From NCBI RefSeq assembly GCF_040219635.1, contig NZ_JAVJSC010000002.1, positions 248,001-312,000 of the forward strand: 64,000 nt of DNA, written 5' to 3'. The notes beneath the pieces were generated by a model. It had not been told where the DNA came from. It saw nothing but the letters and a program-made list of their open reading frames with translations, and searched no databases. Source of the DNA: Pyruvatibacter sp. (GTDB taxonomy: Bacteria; Pseudomonadota; Alphaproteobacteria; CGMCC-115125). Shown here piece by piece: positions 26,691-35,148 of this stretch. Both the position numbers and the translations under genes were made by a program. Every line of letters starts with the position of its first letter. Position 1 is the stretch's first letter.

Positions 26691-28207
26691 CCTTGCTTGC
26701 TCCCTTCGGCGTCGGTTTCGATACCGCCATGCTCATCGCCCTTCTGCTGCCAATGGTCGGCGCGGTATTGATTGTTCTGGCCGGCCGCTGGCCCAACCTG
26801 CGCGAGACCATCACGCTGGCGACGGCCGTCGGCCTGTTCATTGTTGTGCTGCATTTGCTGGGCGGTTTTCTGGCGGGTGAAGCGCCGCGCCTGATGCTGC
26901 TTGAAGTCGTCCCCGGCATCCCGCTGGCACTCAAGCTTGAACCGCTGGGCATGATCTTTGCCCTGGTGGCGTCCGGTCTGTGGATCATCACGTCGCTCTA
27001 TGCCATCGGCTACATGCGCGGCAACAACGAGAAGCACCAGACCCGCTTCTACGCCTGCTTCGCCATCGCCCTTGGGGCCTCCATGGGCATCGCCTTCGCG
27101 GATAATCTGTTCACGCTCTTTATCTTCTATGAGGTGCTGACACTCTCCACCTATCCGCTGGTGGCGCACAAGGAAACCGAAGAAGCCAAACGCGGCGCGC
27201 GTATCTATCTGGGCATTTTGTTGGCCACCTCAATCGGTCTGCTGCTGCCCGCCATCATCTGGACCTATGCCATTGCCGGTACCGGCGACTTTGTGCTCGG
27301 CGGCATTCTGGCGGGCAATATAGAAAGCGCGCTGGTGCCAATTCTGCTGGCGCTCTACATGTTCGGGATCGGCAAGGCAGCGCTTGTGCCCATCCACCCG
27401 TGGTTGCCGTCCGCCATGGTCGCGCCAACGCCGGTGTCAGCCCTGCTGCACGCAGTGGCCGTTGTGAAGGCCGGTGTGTTCACCGTGCTCAAAGTCACCG
27501 TCTATATTTTTGGCACGGACTTTCTGGCCGACACACAGGCCAGTGTCTGGATCATGTGGATCGCCGCGTTCTCCATCGTCTTTGCAGGCATCATCGCCAT
27601 GACCAAGGACAACCTGAAGGCGCGCCTCGCCTACTCCACCGTCAGTCAGCTTTCCTATGTCACGCTGGGGGCCATGCTCGCATCGGGCTATGGCATAACG
27701 GCGGGTGCCTTGCAGATCATGATGCACGCCACCGCCAAGATTACGCTGTTCATGTGCGCCGGTGCCATTTACGTGGCGACCCATAAGACCGAACTCAGCG
27801 AAATGGACGGACTGGGCCGACGCATGCCCTGGGTCTATGGCGCATTTACCATCGGCGCGCTGGCAATCATCGGCATTCCGCCTCTAGGGGGCGACTGGGT
27901 GAAGCTGTATCTCGTGATGGCCGCTACAGATAGCGGGCATGAATACATAATCTACGCCCTCATTGCGGCATCGCTGCTCTCCATTGGCTATCTGCTGCCG
28001 GTCGTCGCACGTGGTTTCTTCGGCAATCTTGGCAACCGCGCGGAACCAGCACCTGTGTTCAATGCATCAGCACCCAAGGAAGACCGCGTGCGCGCGCATC
28101 CGCTTACTGTCATCGCGCCAGTGATCACCGCTGGCCTGTGCCTCCTCACCATCCTGCTGGTCGGCCCGCTCAAGCACCTGATTGAGCCGATCGTGGGCAC
28201 GCATTAA
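26687..28207 (+). CDS. Mrp antiporter subunit D paralogue 2 (NuoL/M-like)
   Basis: 506 residues, Proton_antipo_M family. Glu in FIFYEVLTLSTYPLVA and Lys in GIGKAALVPIHPWLPSAM. It then reads APTPVSALLHAVAVVKAGVF, which is closer to NuoL/NuoM than to MrpD, and LKARLAYSTVSQLSYVTLGA. It may supply the antiporter half that MrpA normally provides, since no full MrpA is encoded. Followed by an AAGGAG site and a small gene. Confidence 0.88.
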   Translation: MTLLAPFGVGFDTAMLIALLLPMVGAVLIVLAGRWPNLRETITLATAVGLFIVVLHLLGGFLAGEAPRLMLLEVVPGIPLALKLEPLGMIFALVASGLWIITSLYAIGYMRGNNEKHQTRFYACFAIALGASMGIAFADNLFTLFIFYEVLTLSTYPLVAHKETEEAKRGARIYLGILLATSIGLLLPAIIWTYAIAGTGDFVLGGILAGNIESALVPILLALYMFGIGKAALVPIHPWLPSAMVAPTPVSALLHAVAVVKAGVFTVLKVTVYIFGTDFLADTQASVWIMWIAAFSIVFAGIIAMTKDNLKARLAYSTVSQLSYVTLGAMLASGYGITAGALQIMMHATAKITLFMCAGAIYVATHKTELSEMDGLGRRMPWVYGAFTIGALAIIGIPPLGGDWVKLYLVMAATDSGHEYIIYALIAASLLSIGYLLPVVARGFFGNLGNRAEPAPVFNASAPKEDRVRAHPLTVIAPVITAGLCLLTILLVGPLKHLIEPIVGTH

Positions 28208-28217
28208 GGAGCAGCAA

Positions 28218-28487
28218 ATGTCAGACAAAAAATCAGGCTTCTGGTCATGGGCGCTTACACCGCGGGCGGACGGCCACATGCTGGTGTTCATTTCAATCCT
28301 GTGCGCGGTGCTGCTGGTGGCGGGCCTCGTCCTGCCAATACCCGACACACCGTTTATCGCTGACATACCCGCAGGTGCAGCATTGGCTGCCTTCTTCGCC
28401 GCACTTGTGGCTGTCGTTCTGTCATGGCCATTGCGCTTTTTGCTCCGCCGCCGCGCCGGATATTACGCGTCCGGGGATGACGCATGA
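28218..28487 (+). CDS. Small two-helix protein in the Mrp operon
   Basis: 89 residues starting MSDKKSGFWSW; AAGGAG six bases upstream fixes this ATG. Two hydrophobic helices (about 23-42 and 53-75) are separated by PIPDTPFIADIPAG, and a basic RFLLRRRAGYY tail follows. I do not recognise a family. Its position between two D-type subunits, with a four-base overlap to the next gene, makes it a probable accessory subunit of the complex. Confidence 0.75.
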   Translation: MSDKKSGFWSWALTPRADGHMLVFISILCAVLLVAGLVLPIPDTPFIADIPAGAALAAFFAALVAVVLSWPLRFLLRRRAGYYASGDDA

Positions 28488-30184
28488 TGAGCATAGCTCC
28501 AGATATTTTTGGCGGACTGCTCAACGGCATATCGCCCGGCCTCATTCTCATTGTGTTGGGCCTGGCCGCAACGCTCATGCCACGCCCTGCCCGCGCCGTG
28601 ACGGCGGTGCTGGCACCCGTGCTTGGCCTCATTCACCTGCTGGCCCTCCCTGCAGGCCCCGGTGGCACATTCGTTTTCATGGACGTGACCATCACGACGT
28701 TCAGTATCGCTGAAACAAACTTCGCCTTCGCCGTCAGCTTTCTCGTCGCCGCCATCGTTGTCGGCGTATTCAACTGGCATGAACGCGCGGGCCTGCCTGT
28801 TGCGTCCGGCCTGTTTTACACAGGCTGTGCCACCGGAGCCGTGCTGGCAGGTGACCTGCCCAGTTTCTTTGTATTTTTTGAAATTGCCTCGGTCGCCGCC
28901 GCCTTCCTCGTCTGGGCTGGTGGCACCAGCCGTTCGCTGGGCGCTGGTATGCGCTTCGCCGTCGCCAACATTCTGGCCGGTGTTCTGCTGCTGGAAGCCT
29001 TCCTGCTGACCTACAAAGTCACGGGCAGTATTGCGTTCTTCACCGGCGACCTTGGCACCACCGCCGGCCTGTACCTTATTGCAGCGCTCGGCATCAAAGC
29101 CGCCTTCCCTGTGCTGCACGCGTGGCTGACCGACGCCTACCCGGAGTCAACGCCGGGTGGCACGGTCATTCTCAGCGTCTTTTCCATCACCACAGCCGTC
29201 TATGCGCTAATGATCTTCCTGCCCGGCGAATATGCGCTGACGGTGATCGGCGCCGTGATGATTGCGTTCCCCATCATGCTGGCCCTGCTTGCCGACGATC
29301 TGCGCCGCATCCTGTGCTACGGCCTCATCAGCCAGATCGGCCTGGTAGTAACCGCCATCGGCATCGGCACGCCCACAGCGCTGTCTGCCGCCACCACGCT
29401 TGCTGTAGCAAATATCTTCGGCTTCCTGCTGATGTTCATGGCAACCGGAGCCGTGCTGTTTCGCACCGGCACTGCCGCAGCATCATCGCTTGGCGGGCTG
29501 GCCGCAACCATGCCGTGGACCGCAGGTTTCGCCGTGATCGGCGGTCTATCAATAGCTGGTCTTCCCATTCTGGCGGGCGGAAGTGCCGTGCCGGGTCTTG
29601 TATTTTCCATCTGGGCACAAAGCGGCCCGCTCATCGCAGCGCTTGTGCTGTTTGGTGTGGCAGGCGTATGGGCACACGCAGGGTTGCGCGTCCCCGCCGC
29701 GGCTTTCTTCGGCACAGCCCGCGCCGACCACGCACCCGATGAAGCTCCCCTGCATATGCGCATTGCCATGGGGCTGGCCGTCATCGGCTGCCTCACGATC
29801 GGCTTCATGCCCTACCTCGACACTCTGGCCTTCAACGCAGGCGCGCTGGTACTGCACATGCAGGGACTGGCCTTCTCGCTTCTGGTGTTTGCCGCGGCCC
29901 GCGCATGGGGCCTGCTGCCAAAGGACGAAGCCTCTGCCCTCATTGATGTGGACTGGCTCTACCGCCGCGTTGGCCCGGCCATTGTAAGCGGTGTCATGGG
30001 TGTAACCACTGCGGCCTATACCGGCTGGCAGAACTTCCTCAATGCCCGCATTACCGGCCTGTTCACCAACATGTTCAAGGCCGCCGGACCGCAAACCAAC
30101 ATTGCAGGCACCTGGGGTACCGGCATCGGCGTATTGTGGGTCTCAATCCTGTTGGTGGTGATGCTGCTGGTCAGCTACATCTAG
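28484..30184 (+). CDS. Mrp antiporter subunit D paralogue 3
   Basis: 566 residues, Proton_antipo_M family. Glu in FFVFFEIASVAAAFLVWA, Lys in ALGIKAAFPVLHAWLTDAY; LRRILCYGLISQIGLVVTAIG in the second half. It is more divergent than the other two and carries a C-terminal extension (after about residue 480: DVDWLYRRVGPAI...) ending in a final membrane helix, which might act as a bridging or anchoring element. ATG-ATG start. It closes the operon; its stop is five bases from the convergent alpha-glucosidase stop. Confidence 0.85.
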   Translation: MMSIAPDIFGGLLNGISPGLILIVLGLAATLMPRPARAVTAVLAPVLGLIHLLALPAGPGGTFVFMDVTITTFSIAETNFAFAVSFLVAAIVVGVFNWHERAGLPVASGLFYTGCATGAVLAGDLPSFFVFFEIASVAAAFLVWAGGTSRSLGAGMRFAVANILAGVLLLEAFLLTYKVTGSIAFFTGDLGTTAGLYLIAALGIKAAFPVLHAWLTDAYPESTPGGTVILSVFSITTAVYALMIFLPGEYALTVIGAVMIAFPIMLALLADDLRRILCYGLISQIGLVVTAIGIGTPTALSAATTLAVANIFGFLLMFMATGAVLFRTGTAAASSLGGLAATMPWTAGFAVIGGLSIAGLPILAGGSAVPGLVFSIWAQSGPLIAALVLFGVAGVWAHAGLRVPAAAFFGTARADHAPDEAPLHMRIAMGLAVIGCLTIGFMPYLDTLAFNAGALVLHMQGLAFSLLVFAAARAWGLLPKDEASALIDVDWLYRRVGPAIVSGVMGVTTAAYTGWQNFLNARITGLFTNMFKAAGPQTNIAGTWGTGIGVLWVSILLVVMLLVSYI

Positions 30185-30188
30185 CCGA

Positions 30189-31778
30189 TCAGGTACCTAC
30201 AAAAACACCAAGCGGGCCGACGGTAATTTTACCGCTGTCATACTCAGCATCACCCAATGTCAGAAGTGGGGCCGCCTGCTGATTAGTGTCCACGCTTGCA
30301 GGCTCATCGGAGAAATTGAACACACAGACAATGCTTTGCCCGTCAAGCGTGCGGGTAAATGCCAGCACGTCATCATTTGTTTCAAGCAGCGTAATATCAC
30401 CAAGCCGCAAGGCAGCCCGTTCCTTGCGCAGGCCGATCACCTGTTTTGAAAATGCCAGCACTGACGATGTGCGCGCCTGCTGAGCCGCGACTGACCGCGC
30501 CGCATGGTCTGGTCCCAGTGGCAGCCAGGGTTCTACTGCGGAAAAACCGGCAAACAGCTGGTCCGGTTGCCACGGCATCGGCGAGCGACAGCCGTCCCGG
30601 CCCTTGAAATAGGGGAAATAAAGTTTGCCGAACGGGTCACGCACCTGCTCACGGGTTGTCTCGATATCATCAAGGCCAAGTTCCTCACCCTGATACATCA
30701 AGGCCGTGCCGCGCAGACACATGAGCAACGCCATGCCCAGCTTTGCCACCTGTTCCTTGTCGCGCCCCTTCGCCCATCGCGTAACCGGGCGTGCCACGTC
30801 ATGGTTGGAGAACGTGACACACGGAAACAGATCCTCAACCGGCCCGGCAATTTTGGAATAGTAAGTGTCGAACACAGAACGTTCGAGCGAGCCGGCCTCA
30901 AGCAGGGTAAATGTATAGGCCGTATGCAGACGATCATCACCACCGGCATATTGACCTAATATCTTGTCGTCGCCCGCGAACTCGCCAAACACCAGCCGGT
31001 CCTCGTAGCTGTCCACCAGCGAGCGGATGCGTTCCATGATTTTGACGTTCTCAGGCTGGTTCCAGTCCTTGTCGTGGTGCTGATGGCGTGGCGGGTGGGC
31101 CCATGTTCCAAAACCCCGGTCCTCCATCGGCACCGCAGTGTTGTCCGCAAGCGTGGCGTCATGCACGAACGAGTTGGCGACATCGAGCCTGAACCCGTCC
31201 ACCCCCTTGTCGAGCCAGAACCGCAGCACATCAAGCACCGCATCAACCACGTCCGGGTTATGGAAATTGAGCTTGGGCTGGGTGCGCAAAAACTGGTGGA
31301 AATAGTACTGCTGGCGTAACGGGCTCCACGACCAGGACGCACCGCCAAACGCTGCCAGCCAGTTGTTGGGTGGCGTCCCGTCAGCCCTGGCTTTGGCCCA
31401 CACATACCAGTCCGATTTAGCACTGTCCTTCGACGCAAAACTTTCGACAAACCACGGATGCTGATCCGAGGTATGGCTCAACACCTGATCCAGAATGACT
31501 TTCAGGCCGCGCGCGTGGGCTTCCTCCAATAGCCGGTCAAATGCTGCCATGCCGCCCATGGCCGCATCCACATCCATGTAGTCAGCCACGTCATAGCCAT
31601 AGTCTTCGTTGGGCGAGGGATAGATCGGCGACAGCCACACAGCGTCAACGCCCAGAGACGCGACATAATCCAGCTTGCGGCGGATACCTTCCAGATCACC
31701 AATCCCGTCGCCATCCGTATCCAGATAGCTGCGTGGATAAATCTGATAGACCACTGCCCCCTGCCACCAAGCCGCCAT
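30189..31778 (-). CDS. GH13 alpha-glucosidase
   Basis: 529 residues of the alpha-amylase family, oligo-1,6-glucosidase/alpha-glucosidase type. Conserved regions: VVYQIYPRSY near the start, DQVLSHTSDQHPWF (region I), DGFRLDVAN with the nucleophile Asp near residue 197, FGEFAG with the acid/base Glu near 266, and FSNHDVARP with the third Asp near 324. QIYPRSFxD-like and GDGIGDL motifs fit exo-acting glucosidases. No signal peptide, so cytoplasmic. No sugar transporter is adjacent; it may act on stored or imported alpha-glucosides. Confidence 0.9.
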   Translation of the reverse strand: MAAWWQGAVVYQIYPRSYLDTDGDGIGDLEGIRRKLDYVASLGVDAVWLSPIYPSPNEDYGYDVADYMDVDAAMGGMAAFDRLLEEAHARGLKVILDQVLSHTSDQHPWFVESFASKDSAKSDWYVWAKARADGTPPNNWLAAFGGASWSWSPLRQQYYFHQFLRTQPKLNFHNPDVVDAVLDVLRFWLDKGVDGFRLDVANSFVHDATLADNTAVPMEDRGFGTWAHPPRHQHHDKDWNQPENVKIMERIRSLVDSYEDRLVFGEFAGDDKILGQYAGGDDRLHTAYTFTLLEAGSLERSVFDTYYSKIAGPVEDLFPCVTFSNHDVARPVTRWAKGRDKEQVAKLGMALLMCLRGTALMYQGEELGLDDIETTREQVRDPFGKLYFPYFKGRDGCRSPMPWQPDQLFAGFSAVEPWLPLGPDHAARSVAAQQARTSSVLAFSKQVIGLRKERAALRLGDITLLETNDDVLAFTRTLDGQSIVCVFNFSDEPASVDTNQQAAPLLTLGDAEYDSGKITVGPLGVFVGT

Positions 31779-31868
31779 GCTGTCGCTCCCTGCTGCGTCT
31801 TTAACTTGTCTTCGATAGTGTTGTCGCTAACCTGCCCAAGAACCTGTTTAACGCCAAGGCTTTTCAAC

Positions 31869-32600
31869 ATGACCAACCCCAAAGCAGCCATCCTCACCGA
31901 TGCAACGCATTTTGTCGGCGATGCGATTGCTACCCGGCTGGCAACCGATGGCTATGCGGTATACGCCGTTGACCCGGCCTTTGATGACGCCGAAAAGCGC
32001 GTGGCCTTTGAAGCGCTGGCGCCCGGCATCACAGCCCTTGAGCACCAGGGCGCGGAAGACGTTGCCATGCACGTTGAAAGCCTGCATGGCAAGATCGACC
32101 TGCTGGCCAGCAACGATGCCTGGCCCGCCATTCGCGCCACTGTGGACGAGATTGAGAGCGTCGCGCTGCACGAAACCTTTGAGGCGCTGGTGTTCAAACC
32201 CTTCGCCTTCGCCCGCGCCGTCGCCAAACGTATGAAGCCGCGGGGTGAGGGAAAAATCATTTTCCTTACCTCCGCCGCCCCCCTCAACGGCCTGCCGAAC
32301 TACGCCATGTATTGCGCTGCACGCGGGGCCATGAACGCCGCCACCAAGGCCATGGCCAAAGAACTTGCGGCCTTCAACATTCAGGTCAACGCCATTGCCC
32401 CCAATTTTGTGGCCAACCCGGATTATTTTCCCCCGGAGTTGATGGCTGATCCGGACAGGGCTGCAAAGATTCTGAAAAACGTGCCGCTTGGTCGCCTCGG
32501 CCGCCCGGAAGAAGTGGCCGGTATGGTGGCGCAGCTGGCCAGTGATGACGGCGGGTTTTTCACCGGCCAGGTGATCGCCGCATCGGGAGGCTGGGCATGA
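31869..32600 (+). CDS. Halohydrin dehalogenase (SDR-related, HHDH family)
   Basis: 243 residues. The Rossmann glycine motif is replaced by T10-x4-F15-x-G17 (TDATHFVG), the halide-pocket signature of halohydrin dehalogenases. The catalytic set is Ser135, Tyr148 and Arg152 with exact S-x12-Y-x3-R spacing, Arg replacing the SDR lysine. SNDAW, FKPFAFARAVA, KIIFLTSA and FNIQVNAIAPNF also parallel HheC. These enzymes interconvert vicinal haloalcohols and epoxides without NAD(P) and accept azide, cyanide or nitrite in ring opening. The natural substrate is unknown. Start is the ATG giving MTNPKAAIL. A four-base ATGA overlap couples it to the PAS_5 gene. An NAD-free SDR of other function cannot be excluded. 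Confidence 0.85.
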   Translation: MTNPKAAILTDATHFVGDAIATRLATDGYAVYAVDPAFDDAEKRVAFEALAPGITALEHQGAEDVAMHVESLHGKIDLLASNDAWPAIRATVDEIESVALHETFEALVFKPFAFARAVAKRMKPRGEGKIIFLTSAAPLNGLPNYAMYCAARGAMNAATKAMAKELAAFNIQVNAIAPNFVANPDYFPPELMADPDRAAKILKNVPLGRLGRPEEVAGMVAQLASDDGGFFTGQVIAASGGWA

Positions 32601-33202
32601 GCGAACCGCTGATCCGTCACGCGGATATTCGACTTGCCCTCACAACATGGATGAAGGTACGCGGGAACGCGCTTTATCCAACGGTTCATGAGTTCGGACC
32701 ATTCGAGATGAAACCCTATCTGCCTCATGTCAGCATTTTCAGGCGCACCCCTGAGGGGGGCCACAAGGTAACGCTCTTGGGCACAGGTCTGGTTGAGGCC
32801 TATGGGTTTGACGCAACCGGCATGGATGTCGCGGACATCTACCCGCCTGAAGAACTTGCTGAACTTCACCCCTTCTACGACCTGATTTTTCCAGATCACT
32901 ATCTCAGCCACTCGTTGCGCACCTACAAGCGCAAGACCGGCGCCCACATGACTCTGGAACAAATCCTCATGCCGCTGGGCAACGAAGAGGGCATCCATGA
33001 CCGCTATGTGCTGGTGGCCCGCAGAACCGATGTTCCACTGCGACCGCGCAAGGACGTTGAGAGCAAACTCAAACTCGGTGTTCTTGAAGCGCGAACCATC
33101 TTTGACCCGAAAACTTTTCTGCCCGTAGCCTGTTTTGCAACCACGCCCCGCGATGCCACTGAAATGCAGATACCTTTGACGTCGTTTCTGCAGCAGAATT
33201 GA
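32597..33202 (+). CDS. PAS_5 domain protein coupled to the dehalogenase
   Basis: 201 residues with no other recognisable domain. The layout fits the PAS_5 (PF07310) family: an LPHVSIFRRT strand, VTLLGTGLVEAYGFDATGMDV (the G-T-x-V-x-x-x-G motif), then an HY.SHSLRTYKRKTGAHMTLEQILMPLG core, abbreviated here, and YVLVARR. PAS_5 proteins are small, presumably ligand-sensing, alphaproteobacterial proteins with no proven output. The start codon overlaps the dehalogenase stop, so both are made from one message. Sensing of an aromatic or lipophilic ligand is speculation. Confidence 0.75.
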   Translation: MSEPLIRHADIRLALTTWMKVRGNALYPTVHEFGPFEMKPYLPHVSIFRRTPEGGHKVTLLGTGLVEAYGFDATGMDVADIYPPEELAELHPFYDLIFPDHYLSHSLRTYKRKTGAHMTLEQILMPLGNEEGIHDRYVLVARRTDVPLRPRKDVESKLKLGVLEARTIFDPKTFLPVACFATTPRDATEMQIPLTSFLQQN

Positions 33203-33221
33203 CGCCAAACGGGGCCTGGTT

Positions 33222-33956
33222 TTACGGCACGAGCGCGGCAAGCGTGGCACCGGCTTCATCGTTCACTACAAGATCCGCTATCTCATCCATTTCGGTCGGT
33301 TCACGGTTGATGATGACCAGCCCGGAGCCATTTTGCTTGGCAATGATGGGAAACCCCGCTGCCGGATACACGACGAGCGATGACCCAACCGCAATAAACA
33401 GATCGCAGCCAAGCGTTTCAGCTTCCGCCCGCATCATCTCACCCTGCGGCATCGACTGCCCAAAGGAGATGGTGGCTGTTTTCAGAATACCCCCACACGC
33501 ACGACAGGGCGGTGGCGCATTCACCTCACCAAACGCCGCGCGCACAAACTCAAGCTCGTGACGGCTGCCGCAGTCCAGACATTTGGCATAGGTCGTGTTG
33601 CCGTGCAGCTCAATGACCTTGTCAGCGGGAATGCCTGACTCCTGATGCAGATTGTCGATGTTCTGGGTAATCACGGCAGAAACCTTGCCCTGCTGAACCA
33701 GCCGCGCAATCGCCATGTGGCCAGCGTTGGGCCGGGCTTTCGCAAACGCATCGTCCATATTGAACTTGCGCCGCCATGCTTCGATGCGGGTTTCTTCAGA
33801 CGCCATGAAGTCCTGAAAGTAAATGGGCTTGTTTTGTGTCCACAGACCGCCGGGACTGCGAAAATCGGGGATGCCGGATTCGGTGGAAATACCGGCGCCG
33901 GTAAACACCACTACCTGACGGGCCTCATCCACAAGCTGTTTGAGCGGCGTCGTCAT
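33222..33956 (-). CDS. cobB: Sir2-family NAD-dependent protein deacylase
   Basis: 244 residues. GAGISTESGIPDFR (about 20-33), TQNIDNLHQESG, the catalytic His in ELHGNTTY, and a C-x2-C...C-x2-C zinc site (CLDCGSRHE and CRACGG). It removes acyl groups from lysines using NAD+, releasing nicotinamide. The sequence lacks the Tyr/Arg pair position I would need to call desuccinylase specificity, so class is left open. It converges on the PAS_5 gene. Confidence 0.9.
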   Translation of the reverse strand: MTTPLKQLVDEARQVVVFTGAGISTESGIPDFRSPGGLWTQNKPIYFQDFMASEETRIEAWRRKFNMDDAFAKARPNAGHMAIARLVQQGKVSAVITQNIDNLHQESGIPADKVIELHGNTTYAKCLDCGSRHELEFVRAAFGEVNAPPPCRACGGILKTATISFGQSMPQGEMMRAEAETLGCDLFIAVGSSLVVYPAAGFPIIAKQNGSGLVIINREPTEMDEIADLVVNDEAGATLAALVP

Positions 33957-34058
33957 GTAGTACCCTCTGGTGTGCTCTTTGACCCTGCGAACCGGTTAGG
34001 CGATCATCTTACAAAACATACCACCCCATTGGCCACGCACAGGTCCGGAAAACAAATC

Positions 34059-34478
34059 ATGAAATATCTTCACACAATGGTCCGCGTCCGCAATCTGGAT
34101 GCGTCGCTGGCGTTTTATTGCGATCATCTGGGCCTTGAACAGCTTGGCCGCTTCGATGTTGAAGACGGCCGTTTTACACTGGTATTTCTGGCGGCCCCCG
34201 GCGACCACACAGCGCAGATTGAACTGACCCATAACTGGGACGATGAAGAGATGGGCGAAGGCCGCAACTTTGGCCACCTTGCCTATGAGGTGGAGGATAT
34301 TTACGCCGCCTGCCAGAAGCTGGAGAACGCCGGCGTAACCATCAACCGACCACCCCGCGACGGCCGCATGGCGTTTGTGCGCTCGCCGGACAATATCTCT
34401 GTTGAACTGCTGCAAAAAGGCCCGCCCAAACCTCCGCTTGAGCCGTGGGCATCAATGGAAAATATTGGCCACTGGTAG
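34059..34478 (+). CDS. gloA: Lactoylglutathione lyase (glyoxalase I)
   Basis: 139 residues, vicinal oxygen chelate fold in one chain. Metal-ligand candidates are His5 (KYLHTMVRV), Glu in AQIELTHNW, His in NFGHLAYEV and Glu in ISVELLQKG, the Ni/Zn set of GloA. It converts the methylglyoxal-glutathione hemithioacetal to S-lactoylglutathione. The ATG at 34059 gives the standard N-terminus; a much longer in-frame extension runs antisense through the sirtuin gene and is not real. Confidence 0.9.
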   Translation: MKYLHTMVRVRNLDASLAFYCDHLGLEQLGRFDVEDGRFTLVFLAAPGDHTAQIELTHNWDDEEMGEGRNFGHLAYEVEDIYAACQKLENAGVTINRPPRDGRMAFVRSPDNISVELLQKGPPKPPLEPWASMENIGHW

Positions 34479-34490
34479 GAAACCCATCGC

Positions 34491-35126
34491 GTGATCCGCA
34501 TTACCACCGCCATCATTGTTGTTATCGGGCTTGCAGCTTTGCTGAACGGTGCCACCGGAACAGCATTTTCAGGGGCGGCACCCGCTCACGCACAAACACC
34601 CGAACCGCGCGAATCCGGCGCTCAGGTTGTGCGACGCCGACAAGTGGAACAGGTGGCGAAAGAGACCGACAGCACCGGCCGCTACTGGACACCCTTCGAG
34701 CTTGCCCGCGATGGTCGGTGCACCGAGGCGATAGACGATCTCACGCGGATGGCAAATCGCGGTCGCGGCTACGAAAAGGCACAGCACATTCTGGGCTTGT
34801 GCCTGCTTGAGACCGGCGATCGTACTTCAGGTCTTGACTGGATCAACCGCGCTGCCAATGCGGGGCTTGCTGACGCGCAGGCAACACACCTGCGGCTCTA
34901 TGCGGAAGAAGGCACGGCTTACCTCCCTCACGCCGACGCCGCAATGTGGCTCTATTTGTATGAGAACAACGCCCTGCGCCTGCGCATTGGCAGCGGACAT
35001 GCACTGGACCCTGACCTTGCATCCGCCATTCGCGCGCGCGTGCCCCGTGCCGACTACCTAAGCGGCATTGACCGTGCCCGCAACTGGACGCCGGTTTTTT
35101 GGCACACCAGCGCGCACGCACCTTAG
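34491..35126 (+). CDS. Exported Sel1/TPR-like protein
   Basis: 211 residues, GTG start twelve bases after gloA. A signal peptide (hydrophobic 4-28, cleavage near AHAQTPEP) is followed by helical-repeat-like sequence: CTEAIDDLTRMANRGRGYEKAQHILG, abbreviated here to its AIDDLTRMANRG core, and INRAANAGLADAQATHLRLY. Predicted periplasmic. No functional clue other than position between gloA and the cytochrome b561 gene. Confidence 0.65.
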   Translation: MIRITTAIIVVIGLAALLNGATGTAFSGAAPAHAQTPEPRESGAQVVRRRQVEQVAKETDSTGRYWTPFELARDGRCTEAIDDLTRMANRGRGYEKAQHILGLCLLETGDRTSGLDWINRAANAGLADAQATHLRLYAEEGTAYLPHADAAMWLYLYENNALRLRIGSGHALDPDLASAIRARVPRADYLSGIDRARNWTPVFWHTSAHAP

Positions 35127-35148
35127 CCCCTGCAGGAGAGATACGCCC

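Noticed and set aside
31869..32600. Plain NAD-dependent short-chain dehydrogenase
   Set aside because: The TGxxxGxG cofactor motif is absent and the catalytic Lys is Arg; both differences fit halohydrin dehalogenases exactly.
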